From Mucisphaera sp965279675 (GTDB lineage Bacteria > Planctomycetota > Phycisphaerae > Phycisphaerales > Phycisphaeraceae): a stretch of 64,000 bases of DNA. The position numbers and the translations under genes are program-made. Under the pieces are notes generated by a model. The model searched no databases. It was not told where the DNA came from and was given only the letters and a program-made list of their open reading frames with translations. Of the stretch, positions 1-7,833 are shown piece after piece. The stretch is taken from positions 3,187,999 through 3,251,998 of the forward strand of contig NZ_CBDIIJ010000002.1 in NCBI RefSeq assembly GCF_965279675.1, written 5' to 3'. Position 1 is the stretch's first letter, and each line of letters opens with the position of its first letter.

Positions 1-606
1 CTGCTTGCCGCATTCCTGCAGCAGCTTGAAGTTCTGCGCATTGCGCGTGCCGATCTGCAGGCAGTCCGCGTACTCCGACACCAGCCCCACCTCCGAGGGC
101 GTCAGCACCTCGGTCACGATCGGAAGCCCCGTTGCTTCCCGCGCCGCCGCGAGCATTTTCAGCCCTTCCTCGCCGTGCCCCTGGAAGGCGTACGGATTCG
201 TCCTCGGCTTGTAAGCCCCTCCCCGCAGCGCATGAGCTCCGGCCTCTTTCACGGCCTTGGCCGATGCCAGAATATGCTCCGCCGACTCCACCGAACAGGG
301 CCCGGCGATCACCGGCACGTGCTCGCCACCGAAGACGCAGTTCGGCCCGACCTCCACGAGTGATCGCGTACCCGCCTTGGCTTCGAGCGCCGCCATCTTG
401 TACTTGGCCATCACCCGCATGACCCGGTCGACGCCATCCAGCCTTTCGAGCACTTCGCCGTCGACCTTGTTCTCGTCGCCTATCACCGCCACGACCGTCA
501 GATCGGATCCGACAATGGGGTGGTCCTGAAGACCCATCTCTCGCACGAGCTTGCACACGTTGTCTACCTGTTCCTGACGGGCACCGGGTCGCATCACAAC
601 GATCAT
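1..606 (-). CDS. aroF: 3-deoxy-7-phosphoheptulonate (DAHP) synthase, partial (3' end outside window)
   Basis: This enzyme condenses phosphoenolpyruvate with erythrose 4-phosphate, the first step of the shikimate pathway to Phe, Tyr and Trp. The first 202 codons are visible. An N-terminal ferredoxin-like regulatory domain (about residues 1-75, beginning MIVVMRPGA) is followed by the start of the catalytic barrel, with AGPCSVES at 101-108, RGGAYKPRT at 128-136 and QIGTRNAQNF at 184-193. This is the architecture of the type I-beta (AroF/Thermotoga-like) enzymes. The start is the ATG at 606-604, supported by an AAGGA ribosome site seven bases upstream (614-618). The gene lies downstream of a short aromatic-rich leader ORF and a strong terminator, so its transcription is probably attenuated by aromatic amino-acid supply. 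The family call is secure; the regulation is inferred. Confidence 0.95.
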   Translation of the reverse strand, partial: MIVVMRPGARQEQVDNVCKLVREMGLQDHPIVGSDLTVVAVIGDENKVDGEVLERLDGVDRVMRVMAKYKMAALEAKAGTRSLVEVGPNCVFGGEHVPVIAGPCSVESAEHILASAKAVKEAGAHALRGGAYKPRTNPYAFQGHGEEGLKMLAAAREATGLPIVTEVLTPSEVGLVSEYADCLQIGTRNAQNFKLLQECGKQ

Positions 607-704
607 GGCTGATTCCTTCGCATGGGCTATCCGGCATGTGCCGGCGGGGCGTTCGTGGCTGTTAATGGGTATCGGCCCGACCACCGGACCAGATCAAACC
701 CAAT

Positions 705-734
705 AAAAAACCCCGACGCCTAGCCGCGTCGGGG
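705..734 (-). terminator. Intrinsic terminator / attenuator ahead of aroF
   Basis: A nine-base-pair GC-rich stem (711-719 with 726-734, six-base loop 720-725) is followed on the minus strand by a run of six T (710-705). It sits between the leader ORF stop (762) and the aroF start (606), so it can only stop transcripts before aroF. Bases 728-722 (CGCGGCU in the RNA) can instead pair with 783-777 (AGCCGUG) inside the leader ORF, which would break the terminator stem. Confidence 0.8.
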
Positions 735-761
735 TCCGTCAAATGCTTCATTGAAGAAGGT

Positions 762-833
762 CTAGGAGGACACCGCCACGGCTCGGAGCCGGGTAAACCA
801 GAAGCCATAAAAATAGGCAAAGACGTTGTCCAT
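762..833 (-). CDS. Aromatic-rich leader peptide (23 aa) of aroF
   Basis: This short ORF encodes MDNVFAYFYGFWFTRLRAVA followed by VSS and a TAG stop. Residues 5-13 contain four Phe, two Tyr and one Trp, all three end products of the pathway whose first enzyme is encoded downstream. The ATG lies seven or eight bases after a good -10 element, so the transcript probably starts at or within a base of the ATG (leaderless), which would explain the absent ribosome site. The second half of the ORF holds a small hairpin (791-787 with 783-779) whose 3' arm can pair with the terminator's 5' arm. By analogy with trp and phe leaders, a ribosome stalled on Phe/Tyr/Trp codons would cover the first arm and favour the antiterminator. 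Too short for family evidence, so the call rests on composition and position. Confidence 0.7.
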   Translation of the reverse strand: MDNVFAYFYGFWFTRLRAVAVSS

Positions 834-840
834 GGATGGA

Positions 841-868
841 AGTATGCCCGCTAATCCGCGCACGTCAA
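841..868 (-). promoter_or_regulatory. Promoter of the aroF leader
   Basis: On the minus strand TTGACG (868-863) is separated by 16 bases from CATACT (846-841): five and four matches to the sigma-70 consensus. The predicted start point, about 834-833, coincides with the leader-peptide ATG. The -35 lies seven bases past the stop of the upstream SGNH gene. Confidence 0.55.
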
Positions 869-874
869 GCCGAA

Positions 875-1762
875 TCACTCCGTGGTGACCGGCTCAGGCT
901 CATCCGGCTCCAGAACCGGCGGGTTCCGCCAAGGCGGGGCCTCGCCCAGCGAGCCGGCGTGATCCTCAGGATCAAACGCAACCACTGTCTCACCAGCCAG
1001 ACGTTGCAGGAAAAGCGCATCTTCCTCACTCAGGTCAACCAGCGTCGGCAAGCCATCTCTTGGATGGACCTTCTCACCCTCCATCCGCCGTGGAAGCCCC
1101 TCCGCCGTCTGCCCGAAGATCGTCTCGAAGAACACACAAGCTCCGAGGTACGAGCCCGCTGGCCCGGGATGCGTCTGATCGGGATCAAACAATTCCAACG
1201 CCGGCCGCTCCAGCCGAGCCACCCGCCAGGCCTCTCCAACTGGCGCCACCTCGACCTCGTGTTCAACCGCAAACTCCGAATACCCCTGCGTGATCCAGGG
1301 CTGCGTCTCGGGCATCCATCGCCGGGCCCAGGTCAGGTACATCACCACCCGTGTCGGACGGTCCTCGGATTCGTGCTCGCGGATGTGATCCACAAATCGC
1401 TCGCCGTACGCAAAGAACGACGGCCGCCGCTGCCAGAGGGTCCCCGTGCTGAACTCCTGCAGCACGATCAAGTCCCACGGCCCCTCCTCAGCGATCGCCA
1501 CCTGAGCATCGCCGGGCGAGCCATCCTCATTCAGCCAGTGACGCTCAAATGAATACCCACCCTTGAGCACACGCTCGATCTCAACATCGATCCCACGCGA
1601 CTCGGCCATCTGGTCGATCTGCTCAGGCAGGTTATTGAAATAGGTGTAGCTGTTCCCGATGAAAAGAATCCGAACGGGCTCCGGTTGCTGAGCCGCCACA
1701 ACCGCCACCAACAAGCAGACAACAACCAACGCCCTCAGCCCCTGTGACAGGCCATCCATCAT
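875..1762 (-). CDS. Secreted SGNH/GDSL-like hydrolase
   Basis: The protein (295 aa) has an N-terminal signal peptide (about residues 1-24, ending VAAQQ) and the fold markers of SGNH hydrolases: the nucleophile block ILFIGNSYT with Ser38, a conserved LQE block near 101-103, and the C-terminal DxxH block with Asp195 and His198 (DPDQTHPGPAGSYL). Members of this group hydrolyse ester or acyl bonds, often on glycans or lipids; the substrate here cannot be read from sequence. It lies 18 bases downstream of the PEP-CTERM protein gene on the same strand, so the two are probably cotranscribed and both exported. An ATG directly after the first one is an equally possible start. Confidence 0.75.
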   Translation of the reverse strand: MMDGLSQGLRALVVVCLLVAVVAAQQPEPVRILFIGNSYTYFNNLPEQIDQMAESRGIDVEIERVLKGGYSFERHWLNEDGSPGDAQVAIAEEGPWDLIVLQEFSTGTLWQRRPSFFAYGERFVDHIREHESEDRPTRVVMYLTWARRWMPETQPWITQGYSEFAVEHEVEVAPVGEAWRVARLERPALELFDPDQTHPGPAGSYLGACVFFETIFGQTAEGLPRRMEGEKVHPRDGLPTLVDLSEEDALFLQRLAGETVVAFDPEDHAGSLGEAPPWRNPPVLEPDEPEPVTTE

Positions 1763-1780
1763 GATTCATCAACCTCTTAC

Positions 1781-3643
1781 TCAGCGACGACGAACAAACC
1801 CAAACAAACCCGCAGCCAGCATGATCGCCGCATGGGGTTCCGGTGTCGAGACCGTCGATCCAAAGTTTGCCGCGAGCAGCGACAAGTCAATCAGATCCAC
1901 CATCTGATCCCGGTTGAAATCCCCCTCCGACCAGCTCTTCTCTACGCCGCCAAAGTGCGTCGCCAGCAACGAAAGGTCGATCAGATCAACCCCGCCATCC
2001 AGGTTGCTGTCACCCGGGATCACCGACTCCACCACCGACAACCACTGATTCACCGACACCCCCTCCAGCACCTGCACCCAGCCCGACGGCCAGACGATCT
2101 CCACGCGATCGACAAGCCCATCGTGGTTACCCAACCCGAAATGGGCCGTGACCTCGCTCATCGCGAGGTAGTTCGAGGAGGCATTCACCTCGTGGAACAG
2201 CACACGGTCCGGCTCCGCGAGATCGGGCGTCACCGTGATCTTCGCACCGAGAGCATCCCGGTTCGACACCACACCTTCCAGATCTATCCGGAGAAAACCT
2301 CCAGCCGCCACGGTGTCATTCCGGTAAAGAATCGGCGTATCCCCGTTGCGAACCACAAGCACATCCAGATCACCATCCCGGTCGTGGTCCAGCGTCAGGA
2401 GCCCACGCCCCTGCCCGGTATCCGTCAGACCCGACGCTGCCGACTGCTCGCTGAACACCCCCTGCCCATCATTCACGAACAAGCGCATCGGGTCATCGAG
2501 ATAAGCGTCCCCATCGAAAAAACCATTGGTGTGCACCGCATCGAGGTCGCCGTCGTTATCCAGGTCAGCCAGTTCTGCGCCCCAACCCCAGTAACCCTGC
2601 CGCACCCCTGCCGCCGTCGTGATGTCCGTCCACTGCCGCCCGCCATCGTTGCGGAACAATCGATTGCCATTCGGATGAGCATTAGGGGCATCAACAAAAT
2701 CAATGTCCGTCACAAACCAGTCGAGGTCGCCATCGCCATCGATGTCGCCGAGGTCAAACCCCATGTCGTGCAAACCTGTACCAATGCCGCTCGCCGTCCC
2801 GTCAGTAAAGACACCTCCCCCCTCGTTCCAGAACAGCCGGCTGGTCCCGAAATCACTGGCCACCGCGAGGTCCGTCCGCCCGTCGCCATCGATATCCGAA
2901 AACCGAGGCGAGAACGACCAGGACCGCCCCGCATTCGGCCCGCTTTCCAGGTCCATCGCCACGCCGTAAGCCTCGGTCACATCCTCAAAGTGCCCGGGAT
3001 CAGCCGCACCTGCATTCCGATAGAGACGAGCGTCCGCCGGCCCCGTCAGATTCGCAGGCCGCCACTCCGCCGCATAGATATCCAGATACCCATCCCGATC
3101 GATATCTCCCATCGCCACCCCGGTCCCGTAGAGCGCCCGGCGACCATCGCCGGGCGTCGCCGTTCTCACTACCGCCGCCTCATCAAACGTCCCATCGCCG
3201 CGATTCACATAGAGCAGGTGCTGATCGTGGTTGATGGTGGTGATGTAGAGATCGATGTCCCCATCGTTGTCGATATCACCCGCCGCCACGCCGTTGGTCA
3301 TTGCCACCGGCGGCGGACTCGCCCATGCCGTGAACGAGACCGAGAACCCGCCCTGCTGATTGTTCAGATAGACCAGCGGCGGGATGTCCTGACCGGTAAA
3401 CACCAGGTCCACCCAGCCATCCCCATTGAAGTCCGCCACCGCCGCACCGCCACTCATGCCTGTCACCGCCGGGGTCGTCGCCGGATCGCTAGCCGGCCCC
3501 TGCCGATGAAAGAGCCCCGCTGCAAGCGTCACATCTGTGAACTGCATCGCAGCCTGACCGGAAGCAGGCATCAGCCCGCCCGCGACAACCGCCCCCAGCA
3601 ACCATGTACACCTCAGACCAGACAAACGCTTCTCCCACCTCAT
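1781..3643 (-). CDS. Secreted FG-GAP/VCBS repeat protein with ASPIC/UnbV domain, dockerin-like repeats and PEP-CTERM tail
   Basis: A large exported surface protein. After a signal peptide (ending ASGQA) come at least seven Ca-binding FG-GAP/VCBS blocks of the type DxDxDGxxD (for example ADFNGDGWVDL and GDIDGDGDLDW), predicting a beta-propeller, then an ASPIC/UnbV-type domain (conserved WPSG). Two dockerin-like loops follow, GDSNLDGGVDLIDLSLLA and GDFNRDQMVDLIDLSLLA, and finally a PEP-CTERM signal: PEPHAAIM, a hydrophobic stretch and RRR. PEP-CTERM proteins are handled by an exosortase; none is encoded in this window. The reading frame is open up to 3742, but the Met at 3643 directly precedes a typical signal peptide and was preferred. 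The role is probably cell-surface or matrix attachment. Confidence 0.85.
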   Translation of the reverse strand: MRWEKRLSGLRCTWLLGAVVAGGLMPASGQAAMQFTDVTLAAGLFHRQGPASDPATTPAVTGMSGGAAVADFNGDGWVDLVFTGQDIPPLVYLNNQQGGFSVSFTAWASPPPVAMTNGVAAGDIDNDGDIDLYITTINHDQHLLYVNRGDGTFDEAAVVRTATPGDGRRALYGTGVAMGDIDRDGYLDIYAAEWRPANLTGPADARLYRNAGAADPGHFEDVTEAYGVAMDLESGPNAGRSWSFSPRFSDIDGDGRTDLAVASDFGTSRLFWNEGGGVFTDGTASGIGTGLHDMGFDLGDIDGDGDLDWFVTDIDFVDAPNAHPNGNRLFRNDGGRQWTDITTAAGVRQGYWGWGAELADLDNDGDLDAVHTNGFFDGDAYLDDPMRLFVNDGQGVFSEQSAASGLTDTGQGRGLLTLDHDRDGDLDVLVVRNGDTPILYRNDTVAAGGFLRIDLEGVVSNRDALGAKITVTPDLAEPDRVLFHEVNASSNYLAMSEVTAHFGLGNHDGLVDRVEIVWPSGWVQVLEGVSVNQWLSVVESVIPGDSNLDGGVDLIDLSLLATHFGGVEKSWSEGDFNRDQMVDLIDLSLLAANFGSTVSTPEPHAAIMLAAGLFGFVRRR

Positions 3644-3749
3644 CCAGAGTGCCCAGACCTTACAACCGGCTCGGCCTCTGGCTGTTCGCAAGCCTACCCC
3701 ACACAAGCTCTGCGGCCAGTCGAATCCCCCGGACAGGACCATCTTCGAA

Positions 3750-3833
3750 TGCGGGTGACAGGAATCGAACCTGCACGGGTTTTACCCCACGAGAACCTAA
3801 ATCTCGCGCGTCTGCCAGTTCCGCCACACCCGC
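3750..3833 (-). tRNA. tRNA-Leu (UAG anticodon)
   Basis: On the minus strand the acceptor arms GCGGGTG (3833-3827) and CACCCGC (3757-3751) pair, the T-arm reads GGTTCGATTCC, and the anticodon stem CGAGA/TCTCG encloses the loop TTTAGGT, giving anticodon UAG. The long variable arm (GGGGTAAAACCC) is typical of class II tRNAs such as tRNA-Leu. No CCA is encoded after the discriminator A at 3750. Confidence 0.95.
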
Positions 3834-3894
3834 GGCGTGCCTTTAGTCTATCGACCAATGCGGCCCTTGGGCACCGCTTGCTACACTCGCCCGC

Positions 3895-4461
3895 ATGGAG
3901 CCCGAAAAACCCGCCCCCCAGCCTACACACAAGGTCAAGACCGCCCTCTTCCCGGGCACCTTCGATCCGATCACCAACGGCCACCTCGACATCATCAGAC
4001 GAGCCTGTCCGTTGTTTGACCGGCTGATCGTCGCCGTCGGCCGCAACCCCGCCAAAGCCGAGATCTTTACCCCCGAAGAGCGGGTCGCCATCATCGAAGA
4101 ACTGGTCGCCGATCTGCCCAACGTCGAAGTCGACCGCTTCCACGGACTGACCGTCGACTACGCACGCTCGATCAAAGCCACCGCCATCGTCCGCGGCCTC
4201 CGCAACGTGACGGACCTCAACTTCGAGTTCCAACTCGCCCTGACCAACCGAGCCCTCACCGAAATCGAAACCGTCTTCATCATGTCAGGCGAGGCCTACG
4301 CCTTCACCAGTTCAACCCTCATCAAACAGATCGCCGCCGGCGGAGAGATCGACCAGCTCAACCAACTCCTGCCAGCCAACGTCATCAGCCAGCTCAAGCA
4401 GAAGAAAAAAGAACACGGCGGCACCCTCCCCTGGCACCACGTCGACCACTTCAAGGAATAG
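3895..4461 (+). CDS. coaD: Pantetheine-phosphate adenylyltransferase
   Basis: Transfers AMP from ATP to 4'-phosphopantetheine, the penultimate step of coenzyme A synthesis in the cytosol. The 188-residue protein carries the nucleotidyltransferase signature FPGTFDPITNGHLDII (T/HxGH motif), the VRGLRNVTDLNFE substrate-binding segment and the C-terminal SSTLIKQIA motif. A 15-residue N-terminal extension makes it slightly longer than the usual 160 residues. A TACACT sequence lies eight bases before the ATG and no ribosome site is visible, so a leaderless transcript is possible. It is followed after eight bases by a metallo-beta-lactamase-fold gene on the same strand. Confidence 0.95.
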   Translation: MEPEKPAPQPTHKVKTALFPGTFDPITNGHLDIIRRACPLFDRLIVAVGRNPAKAEIFTPEERVAIIEELVADLPNVEVDRFHGLTVDYARSIKATAIVRGLRNVTDLNFEFQLALTNRALTEIETVFIMSGEAYAFTSSTLIKQIAAGGEIDQLNQLLPANVISQLKQKKKEHGGTLPWHHVDHFKE

Positions 4462-4469
4462 ATCGGCAC

Positions 4470-5150
4470 ATGGATTTCGATGTCCGCGTCATCAGCATCG
4501 GGGCCCTCTCCGTCCACGACCTCTGGCAGCAGCAGGGAGCCGCCCGAACCCCGCACGCCACCTGCACCCTCATCGTCTCCGACAATCAGCGGATCCTCGT
4601 CGACCCCGGCCTGCCGCCCGAGGTCATGACCGCCCGCCTCGCCGAACGCTCCGGCCTCAAGCCAGAAGATATCTCCGCCGTTTTCCTCACCTGCTTCCGT
4701 CCGGCCCACCGCTGGGGGCTGCTGGCCTTTCCCTCGGCCCGCTGGCTCATGTCGGAGAACGAGCGGGAATCCGTCGGCCAGCACCTCGTCCAGAAGTTTC
4801 AGAAAGCCGAGGAAGAAGCCGAGCAGGAGCTGCTCCGCCAGGAGATCGCCCTGCTCAAGCGTTTCGAGCCCGCCCCCGACAAGTTGGCCCCCAGGGTCGA
4901 CCTATTCCCCCTTCCCGGGTACACCCCCGGCACCTGCGGGCTCCTGCTACCCCTCACCGGCTCGACCATGCTGATCGCCGGCGACGCCGTCGGCACTGCC
5001 GAACACCTCGAGCAAGGCCGTGTCCAGCGAAGCGCTTTCGACATCGAACAAGCCAAGGAAAGCCTCCTCGAAGCCGTCGAGATCGCCGACGCCATCATCC
5101 CGGGCCACGACAACCTCCTGCTCAATCCCACCCGTCGCGGCATCGGCTAA
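4470..5150 (+). CDS. Metallo-beta-lactamase-fold protein with degenerate metal motif
   Basis: The 226-residue protein has the overall layout of MBL-fold hydrolases: ILVDPG near residue 35, PGYTPGTCGLLLP near 150, IAGDAVGT near 170 and IPGHDN near 215. The canonical THxHxDH motif is replaced by TCFRPAHRWGL, so most of the ligands for the first metal site are missing, while the later Asp and His positions remain. It may bind one metal only, or be a non-hydrolytic member. It sits eight bases after coaD and probably shares its transcript. The fold is fairly certain; the activity is unknown. Confidence 0.7.
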   Translation: MDFDVRVISIGALSVHDLWQQQGAARTPHATCTLIVSDNQRILVDPGLPPEVMTARLAERSGLKPEDISAVFLTCFRPAHRWGLLAFPSARWLMSENERESVGQHLVQKFQKAEEEAEQELLRQEIALLKRFEPAPDKLAPRVDLFPLPGYTPGTCGLLLPLTGSTMLIAGDAVGTAEHLEQGRVQRSAFDIEQAKESLLEAVEIADAIIPGHDNLLLNPTRRGIG

Positions 5151-5238
5151 AGCACGACCTCTTGCCGCAGTCTCCATTCATCACCGTGAAAACCACACGG
5201 AATCGCCTATCATCCGGGTCCCCCATGAGGAGACCAAG

Positions 5239-6939
5239 ATGTCCGAACCGTCCGCGTCACTGAATCGCTACTCCAAAAGAATCACCCAGCCCAAGAGCCA
5301 GGGTGCCTCACAGGCCATGCTCTACGCCACCGGCCTGACCGAAGCCGACATGGACAAAGCCCAGATCGGCATCGCCTCGGTCTGGTACGAAGGCAACCCC
5401 TGCAACATGCACCTGCTCGACCTCGCCGGCGAGGTCAAAACCGGCGTCCAGAACGCCGGCCTCATCGGCATGCGCTTCAACACCGTCGGCGTCTCCGACG
5501 GCATCTCGATGGGCACCGACGGCATGTCCTTCTCGCTCCAATCCCGAGACCTCATCGCCGACTCCATCGAGACCGTCATGGGCGCGCAGTGGTACGACGG
5601 CCTCATCGCCCTGCCAGGCTGCGACAAGAACATGCCCGGATGCGTGATCGCCATGGGGCGCCTTAACCGCCCGGCCATCATGGTCTACGGCGGGACCATC
5701 AAACCCGGCTGCGCCACCCTTCAAGGCAAAGAAGAAACCCTCGACGTCGTCTCCGCCTTCCAGAGTTACGGCCAGTCAATCGCAGGCACCATCACCGAAG
5801 ACGAACGCCAGACCATCGTCCGCAACTCATGCCCCGGCGCCGGAGCCTGTGGCGGGATGTACACCGCGAACACCATGGCCGCCGCCATCGAAGCCCTCGG
5901 TATGAGCCTGCCTTATTCCTCATCCACTCCCGCTGAAGACGGCGGCAAGACCGATGAATGCCGCAGAGCTGGCGAAGCCATCAAGGTCTGCCTCGAAAAA
6001 GACCTCAAGCCCCGCGACGTCATGACCCGCGCCGCCTTCGAGAATGCCATGGTCGTCATCACCGCGATGGGCGGCTCTACCAACGCCGTACTCCACCTGA
6101 TCGCCATGGCCAAGTCCGTGGGTGTCCCATTGTCAATCGATGACTTTAAGGCCGTCGGCAACCGCGTCCCGCTCCTCGCCGACCTCAAGCCCTCCGGCAA
6201 GTACGTTATGGAAGACGTCCACAAGATCGGCGGCGTCCCTGCCGTCATGAAGTACCTCCTCGCCGAAGGCCTCCTCGACGGTTCCTGCATGACCGTCACC
6301 GGTAAATCCCTCGCCGACAACCTCGCCGAAGCCAATGAGCTCCCACCCGATCAGGACATCATCTACCCCCTCGAAAAACCCCTCAAGGCCAAGGGTCACA
6401 TCTCCATCCTAACCGGCAACCTCGCGCCGGGCGGCGCCGTCGGCAAGATCACCGGCAAGCAGGGCCTCCGCTTCACAGGACCGGCACGCGTCTTCGATTC
6501 CGAGGAGGACATGATCGCCGGACTCGAAGCCGGCAAGATCAAGTCAGGCGACGTCATCGTCATCCGCTACGAAGGCCCCAAAGGTGGCCCCGGCATGCCC
6601 GAAATGCTCACACCCACCTCCGCCCTCGCAGGAGCCGGCTTCCTCGACGACGTCGCCCTGATCACCGATGGCCGCTTCTCAGGCGGCAGCCACGGTTTCA
6701 TCGTTGGCCACGTCGTGCCCGAAGCCCAGGAAGGCGGACCCATCGCCCTCGTTCAAGATGGCGACAGCATCACCATCGATGACGAGACCCACGCCATCAC
6801 CTTCGATATCACCGACGAAGAGTTCAGCAAGCGCCAGGCCGCCTGGAAACAGCCGCCCTACAAGGCCAGCCAGGGCACCCTCTGGAAGTTCATCAAGACC
6901 GTCCAGAACGCCTCCGAAGGCTGCGTGACCGACGCATGA
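5239..6939 (+). CDS. ilvD: Dihydroxy-acid dehydratase
   Basis: Dehydrates 2,3-dihydroxy-isovalerate and 2,3-dihydroxy-3-methylvalerate to the 2-keto acids, the third common step of branched-chain amino-acid synthesis. The 566-residue protein has the iron-sulfur cysteines expected of IlvD (Cys55 in GNPCNMH, Cys128 in PGCDKNMPGC, and the CGGMYTANTM block) and the C-terminal DGRFSGGSHGFIVGHV segment. The frame is open much further upstream, but the ATG at 5239 has an AGGAG site (5227-5231) seven bases before it and matches the normal start of the family. With cimA elsewhere in the window it forms part of an isoleucine route from pyruvate. Confidence 0.97.
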   Translation: MSEPSASLNRYSKRITQPKSQGASQAMLYATGLTEADMDKAQIGIASVWYEGNPCNMHLLDLAGEVKTGVQNAGLIGMRFNTVGVSDGISMGTDGMSFSLQSRDLIADSIETVMGAQWYDGLIALPGCDKNMPGCVIAMGRLNRPAIMVYGGTIKPGCATLQGKEETLDVVSAFQSYGQSIAGTITEDERQTIVRNSCPGAGACGGMYTANTMAAAIEALGMSLPYSSSTPAEDGGKTDECRRAGEAIKVCLEKDLKPRDVMTRAAFENAMVVITAMGGSTNAVLHLIAMAKSVGVPLSIDDFKAVGNRVPLLADLKPSGKYVMEDVHKIGGVPAVMKYLLAEGLLDGSCMTVTGKSLADNLAEANELPPDQDIIYPLEKPLKAKGHISILTGNLAPGGAVGKITGKQGLRFTGPARVFDSEEDMIAGLEAGKIKSGDVIVIRYEGPKGGPGMPEMLTPTSALAGAGFLDDVALITDGRFSGGSHGFIVGHVVPEAQEGGPIALVQDGDSITIDDETHAITFDITDEEFSKRQAAWKQPPYKASQGTLWKFIKTVQNASEGCVTDA

Positions 6940-7153
6940 ACAAAGATCATGTATCTGGCTGGGTCAATCGCAAAGGATTTTGGCCGGCACAGGCCTAGCG
7001 AACACCGTCCCGCTCCCGTAAGCTGGTGAGTTATCGCTCCCAAGAGTGGCTTGACGAACAAATTGAACTGTATTCACCCCCGTTTTCGGGCAGATCGCGG
7101 TTGACACCCGACCGATCCAACCCCAGACTAAACGGGTTCGCATGGAGGTGAAC

Positions 7154-7828
7154 ATGATGAGCAGCATCACAAAAACTTGGCCTCTGCCAGCATCCCCCGT
7201 GGTTGTCGATTCACACGTAAACACCGACAGCCAAACCAATAACAATCATCAGAATCCCGCTCAGGATGACAACAACCAGCCATCCAAGGGTCGCCAGCGA
7301 GCACCCCTGAGCCGCGATCAGATCCTCGACGCAACCCAGATCTGCCTCAACGACCTCGGCTACGACGGCACCACGATCCGCAAGATCGCCTCGCAGCTCG
7401 GCTGCGCCGTCGGCTCTATCTACCGCTATTTCAAGGACAAGCGTGACCTCCTCGCTGAAGTCACCCAAAGACGGTTCGTGCCCGTCCTCCAGCTCATCGA
7501 AGACGGCGCCCCGCTCGAAAAGAGCCTTGAAGCCTACGCCAGGGTCGCCGCCGAAGAACCCGAGCAGTACCGCCTGATGTTCTGGCTCGCCAGCCTCAGC
7601 GACAACAAGGCCGCTCGCGTTCTCCCCGCCATGGTCGAGAAACTCCTCGCCGGATGGACACAGCAGGCCGGTGTCGCCGCAGAGAAGGCCGATGAAGCCT
7701 GGTGTGCCATGCATGGCGGGCTCATGATCGGTCAGGATGTCCAGATCCTCGTCGCACGCAGCATCCACCTCATGGGGGCCGAAGAGACCACCGACCGTAT
7801 CCTCCAGACCATGCCCGCCGGCGGCTGA
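7154..7828 (+). CDS. TetR/AcrR family transcriptional regulator
   Basis: A DNA-binding repressor-type protein. After an unusually long polar leader (about 45 residues rich in N, Q and D) comes the TetR helix-turn-helix: LDATQICLNDLGYDGTTIRK, then IASQLGCAVGSIYRYF and KDKRDLLAEV; the rest is a helical ligand domain of unknown specificity. Two adjacent ATGs (7154 and 7157) follow a GGAGGTG site at 7144-7150. The upstream ATG at 7142 overlaps that site and was rejected. ispE starts five bases after the stop, so the pair is probably an operon, though regulation of ispE by this protein is only a guess. A TTGACA lies at 7101-7106 without a convincing -10. Confidence 0.85.
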   Translation: MMSSITKTWPLPASPVVVDSHVNTDSQTNNNHQNPAQDDNNQPSKGRQRAPLSRDQILDATQICLNDLGYDGTTIRKIASQLGCAVGSIYRYFKDKRDLLAEVTQRRFVPVLQLIEDGAPLEKSLEAYARVAAEEPEQYRLMFWLASLSDNKAARVLPAMVEKLLAGWTQQAGVAAEKADEAWCAMHGGLMIGQDVQILVARSIHLMGAEETTDRILQTMPAGG

Positions 7829-7833
7829 GCGCC

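Noticed and set aside
1832..4027. A 731-codon plus-strand open frame
   Set aside because: It is antisense to the VCBS gene, has no family features and runs through the tRNA and into coaD; it is a by-product of high-GC codon use.
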